Source: Ecdyonurus torrentis (Eukaryota > Arthropoda > Insecta > Ephemeroptera > Heptageniidae). From it: 64,000 bases of DNA. Numbering within the stretch: position 1 is the stretch's first letter; each line of letters opens with the position of its first letter. The DNA lies in contig OX439137.1 in NCBI GenBank assembly GCA_949318235.1, forward strand, positions 18,977,298 through 19,041,297, given 5' to 3'. Positions 1-11,690 of this stretch are shown one piece after another. The notes under the pieces are model-generated. The model was given only the letters and a program-made list of their open reading frames with translations, did not search any database and was not told where the DNA came from. Position numbers and translations under genes: made by a program.

Positions 1-140
1 TTGTCAAGAAAACAAGTCACTCGGGTGCTCCTCCCTGTACCACTGCGATATGTGTCCCATTCTCCCCCTCCCTTTACCACCTGATTGTTATATTTATTCT
101 TGATTGTTATGTTATTTTGTCATTATCATCATTGTTACAG

Positions 141-231
141 ACTGCCACTGGCCTCCAAGCTGGTGGCAATAAAGACTCCGTTCTATCAAGGCAGATCGTT
201 AGCACGACTGGAATCGGAGACGCTCATCTTG
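141..231 (+). CDS. Kinase exon with VAIK motif
   Basis: It follows a TTACAG acceptor and ends at G|GTAAGAA. The first base completes a split codon (phase 2 entry); the end is phase 0. It encodes LPLASKLVAIKTPFYQ and then an acidic stretch (LESE) that could hold the helix-C glutamate. The upstream exon with the glycine loop is not in the window. Confidence 0.8.
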
Positions 232-3200
232 GTAAGAATTCTCACTTCTTTCTCGTCCAAAATATTAGGGGATAGAGATTAGAGAAAACTAATAAAGGAA
301 CAACTGTTTTGAGGCTGAGCAATTTTGCTCACATCTGCGCTTCCTTTTTGTCTTACATGCTCATGTGTAATAAGGAGAAACGGAAGCGGATGTGAGCGAA
401 ATTGCTTATAGTCAGCTTCAAAAACCATTGTTCCTTTACTAGTCAAATATGACATCATTTTGATTGCTTTGGGTCAGTAGAAATTGTTTATATTGTTGAG
501 ACTAGGTGATGGATGGATGAATAAATGAAATTGAGTTATAATGAAAAATACCTATATTGTAGAGCATAAATAGAGCTCTTTTGTTATAACCACTGATCTA
601 TATAATAAGGCTAGAGCATTGCTATACTCCCGCTATAGGCAGCAGTGAAGAGAAAGTTGGTTCTTAAATTTTTATCGCAGGTGACAGAATTGCAGGAACT
701 GTTAGGGTAGTAAAAAAAATTTAAAATCCACCCTGGCAGCCAAATTATTAAAGAGCAGGCGGCATGTGAGGGGTGATTGGCTGAAGGGTAGATCAAGGTG
801 AACAAGGGGAGGGAAAAACGCTGCCAGATTGACGAGTTTGTCAGCCCTAATTTTTTTTAGCATCTGGCAACATTGCAATTTGCCGCCTGTGATTTTCTTC
901 CAGCCGACTAAAATTTTCTTCAAGCGGCAAGAGCCTGTATCTCCCCCTGGTTATAACGTATAAGTTATAATTATCCTTTGGAGTATTAATCACTATAATA
1001 ATACAATATCGTTAATTATAACTTTTTTGTATACGTAGTTGTAGCTGTTTGTGAGTGTGCATAAAATTATTACCTATTTATTAATTATAGTCTAGTTCAT
1101 TGTATTCAATAAACACACATGTACGGAAAACATAAATTAAGACATTATTTAGATACATATCAATAACTCTTTAGTACTAAACAATAACTCTCTTGTAAAA
1201 AGTTTAAAGAGTAACTCGTTAGTACAAACGTAAATTCTTTAGCGGTAAATAGTTAACTCTTTAGATTCTAAAAAGTTTAATATGTATCTAAAGAATTTAT
1301 TATGAAAAAAGTCTAAATAGTAACTCTTTAAATAATTTTTTCCATGTGGTGTACAAGGTATAACCTAAATTTACAAAATAAGAATATTAAATTCAATACA
1401 TAAACATTAATCTTGAGCATAAGCTGTTAGACTAATGCTACGATTAGTACATTTCAACAGATGATATTGATCACATGGCTCGCACCACACAATTTAGATG
1501 AGGTACCACATTCGTGGTTCTCTTTAATTATGCAAATCTTATAATAAAAGCCGTGCACTGCAAATCTAGTAAAAATGTGGCTATTTTTTAAATTTGGATT
1601 TTTCCAATTGATATTATCAAAGGCCGGAGTATTGTAATTTTATTTTTGTAAGACGGCATACTGATGCACTAATATAGTAAAAATTTCATTATAAATTATT
1701 CATTCTACTTCCTTTTTATAGTATATAATCTGTCCTAACAAATACTATAATATTATTTTGATATTATTTTTAGACACAAAAAAGATGTGATGACAAAAGC
1801 GTACCCCTACCCACAGTAGAAATTTTGATGAAAGATTGGTTGGATGGAGATGATATTATCATCATGGAGCATGGAGCTGGTACACTAGCACAACTTCCGT
1901 CAGCTATGAAATCAGACGACATCTTCTATGTAGCCAAACAGGTGAAATTATTATTTAGATTAAGGACGAATATCACAAGGATAAGATATAAATTGCGCTA
2001 AGAAACGACCGCTGTCTTGAGCTTAAATATAATATATGCTTTTTATATTTGCTTTCATGCATATGAAATTATTATTTTATATTTTTCAAGTTTTATTTTT
2101 TATTATTATTTGTATCGCAGTGTTTTTGTTAAAATTTGAAAAAACAACAACAGGTTTTGAAGTTTTTTTTTTAAAGTAGCAAGCACCATGCATTTAAACT
2201 GGTTTTAAATTGAAGGTTTAATTATTTGTGTATTTAAAAAATATAATTTAGTATTTTAGATATTGTTTTATAATATGTTTATTTAAAGGCATAGACAACA
2301 TGAAAACATTTGCATTTTGTATCACAAAACACTTCATGGGACTTACAAAAATAGCGTTAGTTGGTCTCAAAACCCAACTGTAGCTCTGTAGCAGTGATCA
2401 GAAAATTTAGATTTGTGCAACCCGCACAACATTTTCATACAAATTTTTGCATTTTTCTGACATCATAAACATGAAAAATCACGCAAATTGCATACTTCAC
2501 AGTTTTTTCAAGCTCTTTTGTGGGGCTACATTTACATTCTGGTAAAAAATATCATCAGTTTTGTAGACCCCATTTTGTGTTTAGAACATGTTGCAATGTT
2601 TTCTATGCCTTTAATTTTAATTTATAATTTTGCTCACAAAGAATTAAAATTTTATTTTTATGAAATTTTGAATAGTACAATAATGAATAAAAAATAGTTT
2701 AATTGTATTTTTATTTATGTTTTAGCTCTTAAAAGGTCTGCATACTTTACACAAGGTGGGGAAATTTATCCATTCGGACGTTAAGCCAGAGAATATTCTT
2801 ATGTTATTTACCAGTGATGATGAAAAACTGAAACATGCAATGTTTCTCGTCCAGGAAGCTATCCAAACAGAAAGTAAGTGAAATATGTATTTAAAAAATA
2901 AGAGTTATATTTTAATTCCCTTTTCAAAAAAATATATATAGAATGTAATTAGTTAGGAAAGGTTAAAACCATTTCGGTTTGAATTGATAATCAAAGAAAA
3001 GGATAGGAGAAACCAACAAGCGCCTTACCACGATGAGGTCCAGGCAACAGCCCTCGAAACTTAAAACTTGTAAATATTTGTGTAACCTGTGCCATCAAGA
3101 TTTTCACCGAGCTGCGGACCTCATTGTGGTAAGGCACTGCTTGTTGGTATTTCTCCTATCCTTTTCTTTGATTATCAATGGATATATAGAAGGTGGTATA

Positions 3201-6200
3201 ATTCGCCCCTTTATTGTACTGTTCAACTATTAAGGGGTAGCAGTGGCATTTCGTTTAGTTTAGAAAATCGCTTATAATTTTGTTTGAATAACATATTTAT
3301 GAAAAGTTTTTGCTAATTCAATTAGTTACATAGATTCTCGATCTCAAGATGTGATTACAAAATTTTTATATCAATGTTTGGGCCTGTATTGTCAGTCGGG
3401 AGTAGACTTTTTTATTGCCATAAGGATAACATTAGCAAAATGTACAGAAGGTTATAAAATTCTAAATAACTTAAAAAGTGCATATATTTTTGCGACATTC
3501 CATAGTGCTTGTTATAATAGACTTGTAGAAAAAATATGTATGCAATTCGTTGATAATAAATATTTAATATGCCTAATTAATTACATTTCCCTATATAGCC
3601 AATGCATTTTTTATTTAGTGTGGTAATCGTCAGATGTCTCTACCAGGGTAGTTTTCACACAAAAATGCAGTTATTTGGGAGATGAATACATGTGTGCCTG
3701 TTAGCGAAGATTGCCGAAGTGCAGTCAAAGAAATTGCCGCCCGCTCACCCTCTTGCTAAAGCAAAGAAAGCCATCAGGCAGGCAGCGTTTGCTGGCAAGA
3801 CAGAAAGACAAGAGGGTGGTAAAGTTTGGGAATAGAGCGAGCCAATACTATTATATATAATACAATTAAAAGTCTGTAACAATTATGAAACCATTTATTT
3901 TTTATTTAAATAATATTATAGGTCTATCAGTTTGTCATATATTTTCAATAAAAGTATAAAATAAATTTTATTTTATTTTCATCCAAAAAATATGCATCAA
4001 TTATCCTTTTTTTTTTTTTTTTTTTTTTAATTGTTATGAATAGTTTATATTATAATAATCAATGTTCGAGATTGTGGATTTTGAGCATTAGAATATAGTA
4101 TGTATGGAAAATGAACATGTGCACGCAGGTAATATGTGGAGGGAGAGGTTTTGAAATCCGAGATCATCTTTAAAGAAGTCAAAAGAAATAGAAAAAAGTA
4201 CTTGAGGGATAATTGGGGGAATCAGCGTGAAAACCGCAAAAATAATAAAAATTATATCAAAGTGCAAACAATATTTAATATTCATTTTGGGCTAACTTTG
4301 ATAATATGTTTTATAGTTTCGGAAAAAAATACCTCAAATTCACATTTCATTCATTATTCTACGACCATTAGAAGTCAAGTAATGGATTTATATTTTTCAC
4401 CCCCTCCTCCTCAGTTGCACTAGGCGCGTGCAGATTGAGTTTACCGAGATGTGCCGAAGATGCCGGCAACTCCTTGCACATCCCCCGCATAGAAAAAAAT
4501 GCATCGGGGTTGCAGAGCGACCTCAAGTACATGTGTGCTCTGCTCTAAGACGACCTGGCTCATACTAAATTTTTGCCTGCTTGCTTGTTGTTAGAAAAGG
4601 CACTGCATCCCCTTAAGTTCAATTGAGAGGTTGTTTACCTGATTTTTTACCCACTGATATTCATTATATAATTTATTATAATAATTATTCTGCATTGATT
4701 TATTTTCATAGAGTAATTTTAATTATTAAAACACTAGCTGTTATGATGGTTGTTTTAAATGTTGAAATAAACAACTTTTCTATATTACTTTTGTTGCAGA
4801 ACTGTCGGTTGGAGCAAGACGTCGTTTGGTTGATGTTGAAAGAACACTGAGAGCAGCTCAGATATTCCCTCAGCAAACATCCTTGAACAACATCACCCAG
4901 CGTAAGGTGATCCTTGGTGATGTAGGCCTCTCTACTCCAATTGTAAGTAGAAAATATTATTCTCTAGATCTTTAAAATATTTTTAGTTAAAATTGTATTT
5001 TTGTTATACTTTTATAAGCTGAGAAAAAAATAGCAGGACTAGTATAGTTTTAAACTACAGAGTAACTGATTTTTCAAAACTTTTTAATCGTTTTTGTTTC
5101 CTTAAAAAAAAAAATAAATAAAAAAATTAAAAAAATCTGTACATTACAAAATGAAATACTGCAGATATTAATAATTTTAAAACTTTTTAATGTCTAGTAT
5201 AAATGAAAGTATACCCCACTCTCACTGTCAGTGCAAGGCTTCTACAAAATACACAAAGCATAGACCACATAAAACAACACATGCTTTTTAATGAATAAAC
5301 TAGAAATGGGATCTTCAAAACTGATGACAATTTTTATCAGAATGTTAATGTAGCCTCACAAGAGAGCGTGAAAATAATAATACTCGTATTATGATAGTAA
5401 TGATACAATCTTCCATGGGCTATACAGAAGAGAAGCTAATACCAATGAGGTGACAGGAAAATACTCATGGGAATCCTTACATATTTTGTGTCCAGTCAAC
5501 CTTGGTTGCATAAATTGTTCTTGTGTTATCTAGGGCTCTTATATTTACCTAGTCTACAACAAGTTTGGTTAGGTGATGATGAATGAAAAGGTAGGAAATA
5601 TGAGTGAAATGGTGAACCGTCCTGAGATTCTCTCTATTGCGTGATGTAGGGTCACGTAAAAATACTGTAAAGTATTCAATTTGCATGACTATTCATGTTT
5701 ATGACGTCAGAAACATGCAAAAATTAGTACAAACATGTTATGTGAGTTGCATAAAACAAAATTTTCTGATCACTGCTACGGAATTACAGTTGGGTTTTGA
5801 GACAAACTAAAGTTAATTATGTAAGTCCCATCAAGTGTTTTGTGATATCCATGCTTATGTTTTCTTCTGGTCTATTCCTTTTAGGATGTTCGATATTTCT
5901 AAATTAAATTTTAATTTAACCAAAACTGTCATCTTAAATGGGAGATATCTATAAGCGATAATGCAAATTAAAATTATCCTGGCTATAATTATAGTGTAAA
6001 ATTAGTAAAGAACAGCAGGTATAGTATACCGAGCTGTGTTGTGCAGTGGTATGCGTGCTGGTTTGACGAGTAAGAGATCATGAGATTGATACTGATGTTA
6101 GTGGGTATTTGCGACCTTTTCAGAAGCCTAGGTGTGCACTGATTGTGAGTGCGCTCTCGTATTCTCTGTACGTTGATGCCCGTGTGTATGCCAGCATGTC

Positions 6201-9200
6201 AGTTTAAACTGTAGGAGAGATAGATGTTTACTAGGTGTATTGATGTCTCCGGCCATGCAGTCCTAGCATTGCAAGGTGGTAGTGGTCCACGTCAAGTCAG
6301 AGGTTCACCACATCTCATTGCTATATGTAGAGATGTTTAGTGTTGACAGCTAAGTGTATTGATGTTTGCACGAGGCCATGCATGCAGTCAGTCCTGGCAG
6401 TGCAATAAAGGTGATAGTGGTCCACGTCAAGTCAGAAGTTCACACTTCATTAGTTTTTTATTTTTATACATATAAAAATTTCTTTAAAACTTATTTTAGT
6501 GGTTCAATTTAAGCACAAAAGAGAAGACTCAACAATCATGTTTATTCAAAATAAAATTCATACATAACTGTCTAAAAGTTGTGAACATATAAAGAAAATT
6601 GTCAAATTTGACAAGTTTTCAGATACCATAATTACTAATGTCTCTACAATATGTCAGAATGTATGATATATTAATCAATATATATTGATGATTAATTTTT
6701 AACTGCATGTACGTTGAAAATTTCATACCATACAAATTTTTTGAAAGGAATTTCTAATACAATATTCACAGTACTGTACTAAAATCTTCGGATCCTAAAT
6801 TTACTTTTTGAAGGTTACGATGTTATTTAAATAGAATATCTATGTTTAAAGCCCTTGTCAACTTACTTTTTTATCATTTTAGGAATACTAGATTAGAATT
6901 TACCAGACCTTATTATCCATGAATTAGACGCGTCTGGGGTTAAAAAAAACTGTAAAGTAGGCATCTGGTGCTCACGACGTCATGAATTCCGGGTTAATGC
7001 AAATAGAAATTGTAGCGTGGGTTACCTATACTAGACAGAATTGTATTTCATAAAGAACATAAAATAAGTTTTATACCCAGTTCATGATGAGTACAGAAGA
7101 AAATTAAGAGACATAAAATAAGTATAATTATATGTGATTTATCTGAGTTTTTTTTTTTTTTTTTTTTTTTGTATGGTATTATTTCTTATAGGTGTTAAGG
7201 TAGAAGGGTACCAACCCTTTATCTCAAAAACTAGAAGTGTTTTTGGTTAAATTTGGTGTCATTGTGTAGCTAAGGGTCACACCTAGCCATGATAAAAATT
7301 TCAAGATGTTTGACTGTCCTGAAAAAAAGGGAAAAAATTATTGAAATTAACATTGGGCCTTATTAAAATTTCAAAAATCATATAAAATTAATTTGCACGG
7401 TGACCCTTAAATTTTTTTATATATTTGAAATTGTATCAAGCTTAAGTATCATTGTGCAAAATTTCAGATTTATTTGACGAGAAAAGTTTGAGTCTAATGG
7501 CAGACGTAACTTTATTTTCAGTCTCGTGTGGCAAGCATGCAGACTAATACTGGCACCCTAGGGTACATGCCTGTGGAATGTCTTGCCGGAGGTCCCATTA
7601 CCCCAAAAATTGACGTATTCTCATTTGGAGTCACCGTAAGTTTTTTTGTTATTATATTATACCAATTTATAGACCCCTTGCACATCCTTGAACGTTGTCG
7701 CCATGTTTGTGGTGCCTAATGCATTGTCCAGCATATGGGAAACATCATTTCTCCTATTTTTCATATAAAAATAGTTTATTTCAACTGAACAAATTTTTCT
7801 CATATTCTTGTAACCTATTTGGAGCTAGAAATAAGGCTTTGATTGAGGTTTGAAGCTTCTTTTGCTATTAAAAATATAAAAATGAAGTTTTTCCTATGCT
7901 GGTCTATGTATTCCTGACCAACAAAATGACGACTCTTAAATATGAGTGCATCTGGTCTATATATTTTTTTAATTCCAAAAACTATATTATATATGTGTGT
8001 ATTCTTAAAGACACTTAAAACAAAAACATGTCTAATATCCTAACATACCTAAATATCTACTTTGATTTAGCCGGAGTCATTGATTTCTAATTTATTTTAC
8101 ATTCACAAAATGACAGCTGTGGGTTTGTGACGTCACAGCTTGCCTGTTTTTGAGCGCGTGGACTAGTGAGCTGTGACATCATAAACATGAATCTGACATT
8201 TTGTGAATGTAAAATAAATAAGAAATCAATGACTCCGGTCAAATCAACGTTGATATTTAGGTATGTTAGGATATTAGACATGTTTTTTGTTCAAGGTGTT
8301 CTACCCCTTTAAGCCATGATAATGACTTTATTTATTTTATTATTGTTAAATATGGTAATTAAAAAGTAACTGAATGACGTGGCATGTTTAGGTGTGTATG
8401 TTTGAGGTGCGGGCCACAGTAAGCTGAAAACACTCCGGAAGTGTGTTGCGATTGGATAAAATAGTGATTTTGACCAATCGCAATATGCTTCGTAGTACAT
8501 ACATACATACATATCATGACGCTATAAATCCCTTTCGGGGTAAGCCAACAACACAGATGTTTTATCCTGACCCAGTGATAGACCTCCACAACTTCCTATC
8601 CTGACATACTTCACTTGCTTCCGCCAGTCTCATACCTTGTTTCATACATTTCCTTTTGCATTTCATACTGCGTACATTCTTATTTTTCAAACATCTTCCA
8701 ACCACCTCAGACCATGATGTTTTAGGCCTGCCTCTATCTCTCCTTCCACCCACTCTACTATGAAATACCTGCTTTGCTATTCTTTCATCACCCATTCTCT
8801 CAACATGACCAAACCACCGTAATACACTGTTCTCATACTTCTCAGTCACAGTTTCTTTTACTCCACATTTCTCCAACACCCAAGTATTCCTTACCCTATC
8901 TAATCTTGTTTTACCACACATACTTCTAAGAAAACTCATACCAACAGCATTCACCCTACTCATATGCCTACTCTGACATACCCATGATTCAGAACCATAT
9001 AAGATAGTTGGGAGTAAGACAGAATTGTACACTGTAAGTTTTGCTTTGTTTGATAAAGCATCACTCTTGGCCAATCCTGCCATGCTGCCAACTACTTTCC
9101 TACCTGCCGCCACTCTCCTCTCAATCTCCCCATCTATACTTCCATTCTCTTGATATAATCTTCCCAAATATACAAACTCTTTCACTCTTTCCAGCTTTTC

Positions 9201-10958
9201 TCCATTCAGTGTGAATTCATTTCCATCATCATTTTCTCCACCAAATACCATTACTTTAGTTTTCCCAACATTTATTCTCAGATCCATTTGTTCTGTGCTT
9301 TCTTCCAACCTATCAATCATCTCTTGCAATTCTTCCTCACTCTCAGCCACCATCAACGCATCATCAGCGTACAACAACATCCACACCATTAACAAACCTA
9401 CGTTTACTCCACTTCCATACTTTTCAGCCAACTTTATACATTTATCCATGAAAATATTGAATAACCACGGCGACATCACACATCCTTGCCTAACGCCTCT
9501 ACCCACTTTAAACCACTCACTCAACTTTCCGTTTACTCTCACACATGCCTTACTACCTGCATACATGGCTTTCACACCCTCAAGTAACTTCCCTCTCACC
9601 CCATATTCATCTAATACACTCCACATCATACTTCTGTTCACTCGATCATATGCTTTCTCTAGATCTACAAACACAAACACAGCTTCGTAGTATTTTTAGT
9701 TTATTATGCCAAGCGCATTAAAAAATAAAATAAAAATATATATGAGTTGATAGTTTAAAAGGTCATTTTTGTGTGTGTAAAACTTAATTTACATCTTAAC
9801 AATTGATTCAACAGATTGTGGAGCTAGTGCTTGGGAAGCCACTGATGAAGATTGTAGGTAGCAGCCTGAAGATGAAGTCGCTCAATTTACTCCATCAGCT
9901 GGTAAATTTGAAGGGGCCTATGACAGCTGGACTTGTAGCATCTCTCAGAGAAAGAAATGAATATTTTGTTGGGGGTGAGTAAAAAATTATAATAAATAAA
10001 AAAAAAATTAAATAAATTTATGTGCCAGACATTTTCTGACCCCACGTAGCAATTTTTTTAAAATTGATTGTTAAGAATTATTTAGTCACTAGACTTGGTT
10101 TTGTAACTGATTTTTTTATAACTTCATTATGTTACTGAAAAAGTAATGACTCTAGGGTACTCGTTACAGTTTTTGAGAAGTAAAATGCTGAATTAGTAGA
10201 TATTAAATTATAAATTTGGGTGTATATTATGAATCAACATGTCTACATGTACTTTGGATATAGGATTACAAAAATTCAGTCATAGTGTAATATTCTTTAA
10301 AGCCATAGACCACATAAAACAACATGTGATTTTTAATGAATAAACACGAAATGGGATCTTCAAAACTGATGACAATTTTTACCAGAATGTTAATGTAGCT
10401 TCACGAGAGAGCGTGAAAAAATTGTAAAGTATGCAATTTGCGTGAAAATTTATATTTATGACGTCAGAAACATGAAAAAATTAGTATGAAAATGTTGTGC
10501 GTGTTGCATAAATGGAATTTTCTTATCACTGCTACGGGGCTACTGTTGGGTTTTGAGACAAAATAATGTTATTTATGTAAATCCCATCACGTGTTTTGTG
10601 ATATAAATGCTTATGTTTTTCTCTGGTGTATTCCTTTAAATATCAGTATGTATATTTGTTCCATGTTGAGGCTTTGAGTGAGCGTAATTATTTTGTGTTT
10701 ATTTGTGTTCATGTTTGTAATCAATAAAATTGATGATATTCTATTTTGTACATAGGAACACTGAGAGAGTCTGTAAATGCTCCTCAAACAGCAAAGATTG
10801 AGGATTTGCTTCTGCTTCGTTGCACTGAGTTGCTGTGGTCTGCTGATGACATTCGTCGTATCACCACTTTGGCGTCCATGTCTCTACGACATAGCTATGT
10901 ACACCGATCTCCTATCTCGACCTTGCTGAAGAAGCTTGAAGAAGAATATGCTGAATAA
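141..10958 (+). CDS. Protein kinase, TKL-like, 3' seven exons (5' end outside window)
   Basis: Exons 141-231, 1774-1941, 2726-2873, 4800-4942, 7522-7635, 9815-9974 and 10756-10958 join in frame to 341 residues and a stop, with GT-AG introns. Visible motifs are VAIK (ATP-binding lysine), HSDVKPEN (catalytic loop, HRD written HSD), GDVG (DFG written DVG), GTLGYMPVE (activation-segment end, APE-like) and DVFSFGV (helix F). The GT-x-GYMxxE and DVxSFGV signatures are typical of the TKL/IRAK/RLK branch. Catalytic Lys, Asp, Asn and metal-binding Asp are all kept, so activity is plausible. About 66 residues separate the catalytic-loop Asn from the DVG Asp, where about 12 are usual. The glycine loop lies upstream of the window. 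Kinase identity is secure; the subgroup is inference. Confidence 0.87.
232..1773. other. Kinase intron: hairpin and diffuse AT-rich repeats
   Basis: A loose inverted repeat at about 290-440 pairs AAAGGAACAACTG with its complement near 430. A run rich in AACTCTTTAG-like words at 1120-1340 resembles 26040-26230. Nothing coding is seen. Confidence 0.5.
1774..1941 (+). CDS. Kinase exon, N-lobe to hinge
   Basis: 56 codons, phase 0 at both ends. Contains VEILMKDWLDGDDIIIMEHG, a beta4-beta5/hinge-like segment, and then SDDIFYVAKQ leading into helix E. Acceptor is TTTTTAG, donor is CAG|GTGAAA. Confidence 0.82.
2287..2610 (+). mobile_element. TTAA-flanked MITE, piggyBac-like family, copy 1
   Basis: Begins AGGCATAGACAACATG and ends with the near complement CTATGCCT, flanked by TTAA at 2283-2286 and 2611-2614. 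The body matches other copies (TTGATGGGA-like, AACCCGCACAACATTTTCAT, GACGTCATAAACATGAA). Short TIR, TTAA target and no coding capacity fit a non-autonomous piggyBac-like element. Confidence 0.8.
2726..2873 (+). CDS. Kinase exon with catalytic loop HSDVKPEN
   Basis: Encodes LLKGLHTLHKVGKFIHSDVK followed by PENILM. The catalytic Asp, the Lys two residues on, and the Asn are present. It continues into a charged insert (SDDEKLKHAMFLVQEAIQTE) and ends in phase 1 at AAA|GTAAGTG. Confidence 0.87.
2874..4799. other. Kinase intron with foldback repeat and poly-T
   Basis: Holds the foldback copy at 2953-3180 and a T run at 4010-4028. The rest is AT-rich with no recognised gene. Confidence 0.5.
2953..3180. 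repeat. Foldback repeat (GGATAGGAGAAACC family), copy 1
   Basis: The arms AAAGGATAGGAGAAACCAAC and its complement enclose a CCACGATGAGGTCC / GGACCTCATTGTGG stem. A second copy is at 11985-12286. Confidence 0.65.
4800..4942 (+). CDS. Kinase exon with catalytic-loop insert and DVG motif
   Basis: Phase 1 entry, phase 0 exit. The first about 35 residues (VGARRRLVDVERTLRAAQIF and on) extend the insert after the catalytic loop; VILGDVGLSTPI then gives beta8 and the magnesium-binding DxG. Confidence 0.83.
5255..5883 (-). mobile_element. TTAA-type MITE copy 2, interrupted
   Basis: Starts AAGCATAGACCACATAAAAC and ends GGTCTATTCCTTTT, so it is reversed relative to the 2287 copy. About 280 bases of unrelated sequence (about 5375-5655) interrupt it between the AGAGAGCGTGAAAA and ACTGTAAAGTA blocks. 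Flanking TTAA sites are decayed. Confidence 0.7.
6015..6450 (+). mobile_element. Possible tRNA-derived SINE with duplicated tail
   Basis: A tRNA-like head (GAGCTGTGTTGTGCAGTGGT near 6032) is followed by a tail in which GGTCCACGTCAAGTCAGA occurs twice, near 6285 and 6419, each preceded by GTGTATTGATGT. The tail is therefore tandemly duplicated. Box A/B matches are weak. Confidence 0.4.
7194..7510 (+). mobile_element. TTAAGG-type MITE abutting kinase exon acceptor
   Basis: Starts TTAAGGTAGAAGGGTACCAA and shares its whole body with 60365-60715 (TCTCAAAAACTAGA, GTGTAGCTAAG, AAATTTCAAGATGTTTGACT, TGCACGGTGACC). The last about 19 bases seen in the other copy are missing, and the kinase acceptor follows within about 15 bases. 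Confidence 0.68.
7522..7635 (+). CDS. Kinase exon with activation segment and helix F
   Basis: 38 codons, phase 0 at both ends. It carries NTGTLGYMPVECLAGGPITP and DVFSFGVT. A MITE in the preceding intron stops about 15 bases before its acceptor. Confidence 0.86.
8009..8308. mobile_element. TTAA-flanked foldback MITE (ACATGTCTAATATCC family)
   Basis: TTAA at 8005-8008 and 8309-8312 flank a near-palindrome. CATGTCTAATATCCTAACAT on the left is matched by ATGTTAGGATATTAGACATG on the right, and the GTGACGTCACAGCT core is itself palindromic. A second copy is at 41034-41327. Confidence 0.75.
8498..9681 (-). mobile_element. 5'-truncated RTE-like LINE with 11-bp target duplication
   Basis: The direct repeat GCTTCGTAGTA occurs at 8487-8497 and 9682-9692. 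Between them, on the minus strand, lie a reverse-transcriptase fragment, a very short 3' UTR and an (ATGT)n tail (ACAT units from 8497 on the plus strand). A short 3' UTR with a tetranucleotide tail fits RTE-type elements. It sits antisense in a kinase intron. Confidence 0.85.
8562..9680 (-). pseudogene. Reverse transcriptase fragment of non-LTR retrotransposon
   Basis: 372 open codons start directly at the truncation point, so there is no true start. Motif A is FVDLEKAYDRV near residues 4-14, GRGVRQGCVMSPWLFN lies at about 60-75 and the catalytic YADD at 104-107. The C-terminal region has LRWFGHVERM and RGRPKTSW, common in RTE-like LINE proteins. The endonuclease domain and the first RT motifs are missing. 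No internal stop is present, so the copy is fairly young. Confidence 0.88.
9815..9974 (+). CDS. Kinase exon, C-lobe
   Basis: Phase 0 entry, phase 1 exit (GGG G|GTGAGT). Begins IVELVLGKP, the usual continuation after helix F in TKL kinases; the rest has no sharper motif. Confidence 0.78.
10301..10635 (-). mobile_element. TTAA-flanked MITE, piggyBac-like family, copy 3
   Basis: Flanked by TTAA at 10297-10300 and 10636-10639. Starts AGCCATAGACCACATAAAAC and ends TGTATTCCT. Its body matches the other copies in reverse orientation. Confidence 0.8.
10756..10958 (+). CDS. Kinase terminal exon
   Basis: Phase 1 entry. Encodes a helical C-lobe end (KIEDLLLLRCTELLWSADD, then RRITTLASMSLRHSYVHRSP) and stops after KKLEEEYAE. 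AATAAA at 10954-10959 overlaps the stop codon and could serve polyadenylation. Confidence 0.82.
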
Positions 10959-11452
10959 AATCTCAAAGTACTTAAGCTTGTGATTTTGAGAATTTTTTTA
11001 TTATTCTTTCTTCTTTATTATTTTTTTTTATGTTTTGGATAACATAGTAATCACTAATCAGTTAATATTACATTGATTTGGTAATACTTTTGATTTTGTG
11101 AATAATTCACTAATTCGATTTGATAAAGTCCAAAATCAGTCCCTTGAAATGAAAAAAATCAGTCCCTTGAGAATTCACAAAATCCAAAGTTTGCTGTACA
11201 TAAAAAAAAAAGAAGTTGATTTTTAAATTGCTATGTAACACATTAAAATTTCACATTTATGCTTGCCTAATTAATACATGAAAAAAAATCATGTATTTTA
11301 ATAATCACAAATTAAGGGAGAAAAACAAAATATTAAGTTAACGGCAAATGACGTTTCATTTCAACTGAGCAAAATAGGCATTTTACTATGCAAATGAAAT
11401 AAAATCATGAATTATAGTTTTATTAATATTATTATCATTATTATTCTATGTA

Positions 11453-11559
11453 ATATATCGATGTTGGGATGCAGAAATGCGACCGATGAGAAAAATCATG
11501 AGGTTTTTACTCATGATTTTTCTCATCGGTCGCATTTCTGCATCCCAACATCGATATAT
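11453..11559. repeat. Perfect 50-bp inverted repeat with 7-base loop
   Basis: Arms 11453-11502 and 11510-11559 are exact reverse complements, including GATGTTGGGATGCAGAAATG and GACCGATGAGAAAAATCATG. Only seven bases separate them. Perfect pairing in unselected DNA implies a recent origin. Confidence 0.9.
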
Positions 11560-11569
11560 ATTTTAATGT

Positions 11570-11690
11570 ACAGTCTAGACCAAATAAAGGGTTACCATTC
11601 AAATTTCGTGCGTATCTTTCCTAATGTTATTCTTATGAGAGAAACGTGCGCTGAAATTTAAATGGTAACCCTTTATTTGATCTAGACTGT
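11570..11690. repeat. Small hairpin MITE
   Basis: Terminal arms of about 38 bases (ACAGTCTAGACCAAATAAAG at the left, the near complement ending TGATCTAGACTGT at the right) enclose about 45 bases. It begins 11 bases after the perfect hairpin. Confidence 0.75.

Noticed and set aside
9211..9690. 159-residue plus-strand ORF
   Set aside because: Antisense shadow of the reverse transcriptase fragment.
11407..11661. 84-residue ORF on the plus strand
   Set aside because: It runs through the perfect hairpin and the next foldback; it has no coding features.
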